A program made the position numbers and the translations under genes. This document shows positions 62,598 to 64,000 of a stretch of DNA of 64,000 nt, one piece after another. The stretch is from contig NZ_LNRZ01000006.1 in NCBI RefSeq assembly GCF_001468265.1, positions 202,501 through 266,500 of the forward strand. The letters are read 5' to 3'. The notes beneath the pieces were generated by a model, which was not told the DNA's origin, searched no databases, and worked only from the letters and a program-made list of their open reading frames with translations. Position 1 is the first letter of the stretch, and each line of letters opens with the position of its first letter. The stretch is from Sphingopyxis sp. H050. Its GTDB lineage: Bacteria > Pseudomonadota > Alphaproteobacteria > Sphingomonadales > Sphingomonadaceae.

Positions 62598-63218
62598 TCA
62601 CGCTTTGTCGGTAGGCGCCTTCACGCAAAGCTCCTTCCAGACCTTGTCCATCTCGGACCGCGAGGAGAGATCGGATTCCAGAAAAGCAAGCTCGGTCGGC
62701 CCCGCCGCCACGAAGCGCTCGTAACCCGAATAGCCGCCGAAGCTGTTCTTCGCATTGACCTCGCCGCAGGCGACCGCAGTCTTCCCGCCCGAATAGAAAT
62801 GCACGTTGCGGAACTCGGCGCTGTCCGGATCCTTGAGCCGTCCCTTGATCGAAATCTGCGACGCCGCGATCCAGGCATTTTGTTTGCCGACGTCGGCGAA
62901 GGAACTGATCTCAGTCTCCGCCTTTGGCGGCGGCGAAGAGCTATGCCGGGGCAAGACGTTGCTCAGGATCACGGCGCCGACGAGCATCGCTGCGAACCAG
63001 CCAAGCTCGCGCTTCGTTATCATCGGTCGCGGGCCATCTGGAGCAGATTGAGTTTCCGCCCTGATGGGAAGCTCGAACCGCTTTCCGCAATATTTGCAGA
63101 GGTGGGCTGCCTTCGGAATTGTCTCGCCGCACTGCGGGCAGGATCGTTCGTCGCGCTTCACTGGCGAAGCCCCGCGCGCGCACTTCCTAAAGCCCCCATC
63201 GCAAGTCCTCCATCGCAT
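62598..63218 (-). CDS. Zinc-ribbon membrane protein, unknown function
   Basis: The 206-residue protein has an N-terminal zinc ribbon (SCPQCGETIPKAAHLCKYCG), one membrane helix (LGWFAAMLVGAVILSNVL) and a C-terminal domain with IKGRLKDPDSAEFRNVHFY and GEVNAKNSFGGYSGYERFV. The last motif is common in small envelope proteins of mobile regions. The start is uncertain: ATG 63218 is used, though the frame opens further upstream at 63314 and a GTG just before the zinc ribbon is also possible. It is convergent with the terminase gene. Confidence 0.75.
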   Translation of the reverse strand: MRWRTCDGGFRKCARGASPVKRDERSCPQCGETIPKAAHLCKYCGKRFELPIRAETQSAPDGPRPMITKRELGWFAAMLVGAVILSNVLPRHSSSPPPKAETEISSFADVGKQNAWIAASQISIKGRLKDPDSAEFRNVHFYSGGKTAVACGEVNAKNSFGGYSGYERFVAAGPTELAFLESDLSSRSEMDKVWKELCVKAPTDKA

Positions 63219-63342
63219 GATCTCGGCACGGGATATGTCGACGATCAGTGACGGGACTAGTGCTTCGAGGGGCTGCCAAGTCAAGTTCAATGTCACTGAT
63301 CGTCTGTAGATCAATCAGTCACATGGGGCTCTTTACTCACGC

Positions 63343-63546
63343 GTGGATATACGCGTTCGCCTTGGCCGAAATGTGCGCAGCCTGAGAGAAGAGAAGGGCT
63401 GGAGCCAGGAGGACTATGCCGACCGGGCCGACATCCATCGCACCTATGTCAGCGACATTGAACGCGGCCGGCGAAATCCGACGGCGACCGTGATCGAGAA
63501 GCTCGCGAAGCCCTTTGAAATCTCGCCGGGGCGGTTGCTCGACTGA
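63343..63546 (+). CDS. Small XRE-family HTH regulator
   Basis: The 67-residue protein is a single helix-turn-helix of the Cro/C1 type: VRSLREEKGWSQEDYADRAD, IHRTYVSDIERGRRNPT and VIEKLAKPFEI. Stand-alone XRE proteins of this size are typical phage or mobile-element regulators, and the end resembles controller proteins of restriction-modification systems. GTG 63343 lacks a good ribosome-binding site. Confidence 0.85.
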   Translation: MDIRVRLGRNVRSLREEKGWSQEDYADRADIHRTYVSDIERGRRNPTATVIEKLAKPFEISPGRLLD

Positions 63547-63686
63547 GCCTAGGCGACGGCGGCGCTCGTTCGCCGGGTGTCTGCATCTGGAGAGAGCATG
63601 ATGTCCGGTGCAACGCCGTCGACGTCGACTAAGTCATCGCAAAATCCGACCCCGAGCTGCATAAGCCTCCCGACAGTTGGCGTAAG

Positions 63687-64000
63687 TCAGCCAAACTTTG
63701 CGATGGTAGCCATGCGCACGAGATCTGAGAGTGTTTTCGCCTGCATCTTCATCATCGCATTCGCGCGGTAAACCTCTACCGTCCGCGCGCTAATCGAAAG
63801 ATCATAGGCAATCGCCTTGTTGGCCTTGCCCGCAACCAGACCGTCGAGTACTTCGCGCTCACGCGCTGAAAGTGATGCGATGCGCGCCTCAATCGCCTGA
63901 CGTTCGGCGCGGGCGTCCGCCGTTCCGGCCTGCGAGGCGAGCGCCTGCCTGATCGCGCCGAGCATCGCTTCGTCGTCGAACGGCTTTTCGATAAAATCCG
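63687..64000 (-). CDS. FixJ-type response regulator, N-terminus beyond window
   Basis: The visible C-terminal 104 residues include the end of a receiver domain (DFIEKPFDDEAMLGAIRQAL, with the conserved Lys-Pro) and a LuxR-type HTH (LSAREREVLDGLVAGKANKAI; LSISARTVEVYRANAMMKM). This is the FixJ layout, activated by phosphorylation by a FixL-like kinase. The phosphoacceptor Asp and start lie beyond base 64000. Confidence 0.92.
   Translation of the reverse strand, partial: DFIEKPFDDEAMLGAIRQALASQAGTADARAERQAIEARIASLSAREREVLDGLVAGKANKAIAYDLSISARTVEVYRANAMMKMQAKTLSDLVRMATIAKFG

Noticed and set aside
58174..63342. Prophage attachment sites
   Set aside because: No tRNA end or direct repeat flanking the packaging genes could be identified within the window.
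1..64000. CRISPR arrays, tRNA or rRNA genes
   Set aside because: No regularly spaced direct repeats were seen, and no cloverleaf or rRNA-like stretch was found by reading.

Overview
The window is high-GC chromosomal DNA from an alphaproteobacterium, most likely a sphingomonad of the Sphingopyxis or Sphingomonas kind. I infer this from the hisS-prfA-prmC-DUF4167 block, the hflK-hflC-degP block, a 1566-residue NAD-type glutamate dehydrogenase beside a PAS protein, a LOV-HTH regulator of the Erythrobacter EL222 type, and several families of short palindromic repeats between genes. No database was searched. I see no rRNA, tRNA or CRISPR array.

Layout. 1-17.3 kb is mostly core chromosome: a CBS-domain protein (cut by the window edge), a YciA-like thioesterase, two tandem secreted DUF4139 proteins, DUF4167-prmC-prfA, a GIY-YIG nuclease set between repeat copies, hisS, an M61 peptidase, pyrophosphatase, an MscS channel, cystathionine beta-lyase, a sulfurtransferase and a proline-rich membrane protein. 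17.5-36 kb continues with queF, a thioesterase behind a palindromic operator, an operon of HerA-like ATPase, globin-like protein and cytochrome P450, then ridA, a VOC protein, degP, a 266-bp MITE-like element, hflC-hflK and, on the other strand, mrp, a CoA-binding protein, an orphan molybdopterin oxidoreductase subunit, hemH, a DUF1963 protein, phbB and a ribbon-helix-helix protein. 36-42.4 kb holds the NAD-glutamate dehydrogenase and its PAS neighbour.

42.4-50 kb is the most interesting part. folE, an FAD oxidoreductase, an ECF sigma factor and an RskA-type anti-sigma factor form one tightly packed leftward operon, followed by a fasciclin protein and an OsmC protein. A LOV-HTH blue-light regulator, a short-chain dehydrogenase and an iron-sulfur (6-4) photolyase run rightward from the same divergent promoter region. 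Together they look like a light and photooxidative stress regulon that joins a SigK/RskA/fasciclin module to a photolyase/pterin module under a LOV sensor.

50-64 kb is accessory and partly decayed. It has a large AfsR-like winged-helix ATPase regulator, an intact alpha/beta hydrolase, a frameshifted hydrolase, a remnant of a third hydrolase, a PfpI-like protein, an N-terminally truncated wecB fused onto an intact wecC, an AT-richer junction with a 143-bp inverted-repeat element, and a phage DNA-packaging fragment (ParB-methyltransferase, DUF5681, terminase) with no other phage genes in view. The window ends in a zinc-ribbon protein, an XRE regulator and the C-terminal part of a FixJ-type response regulator.
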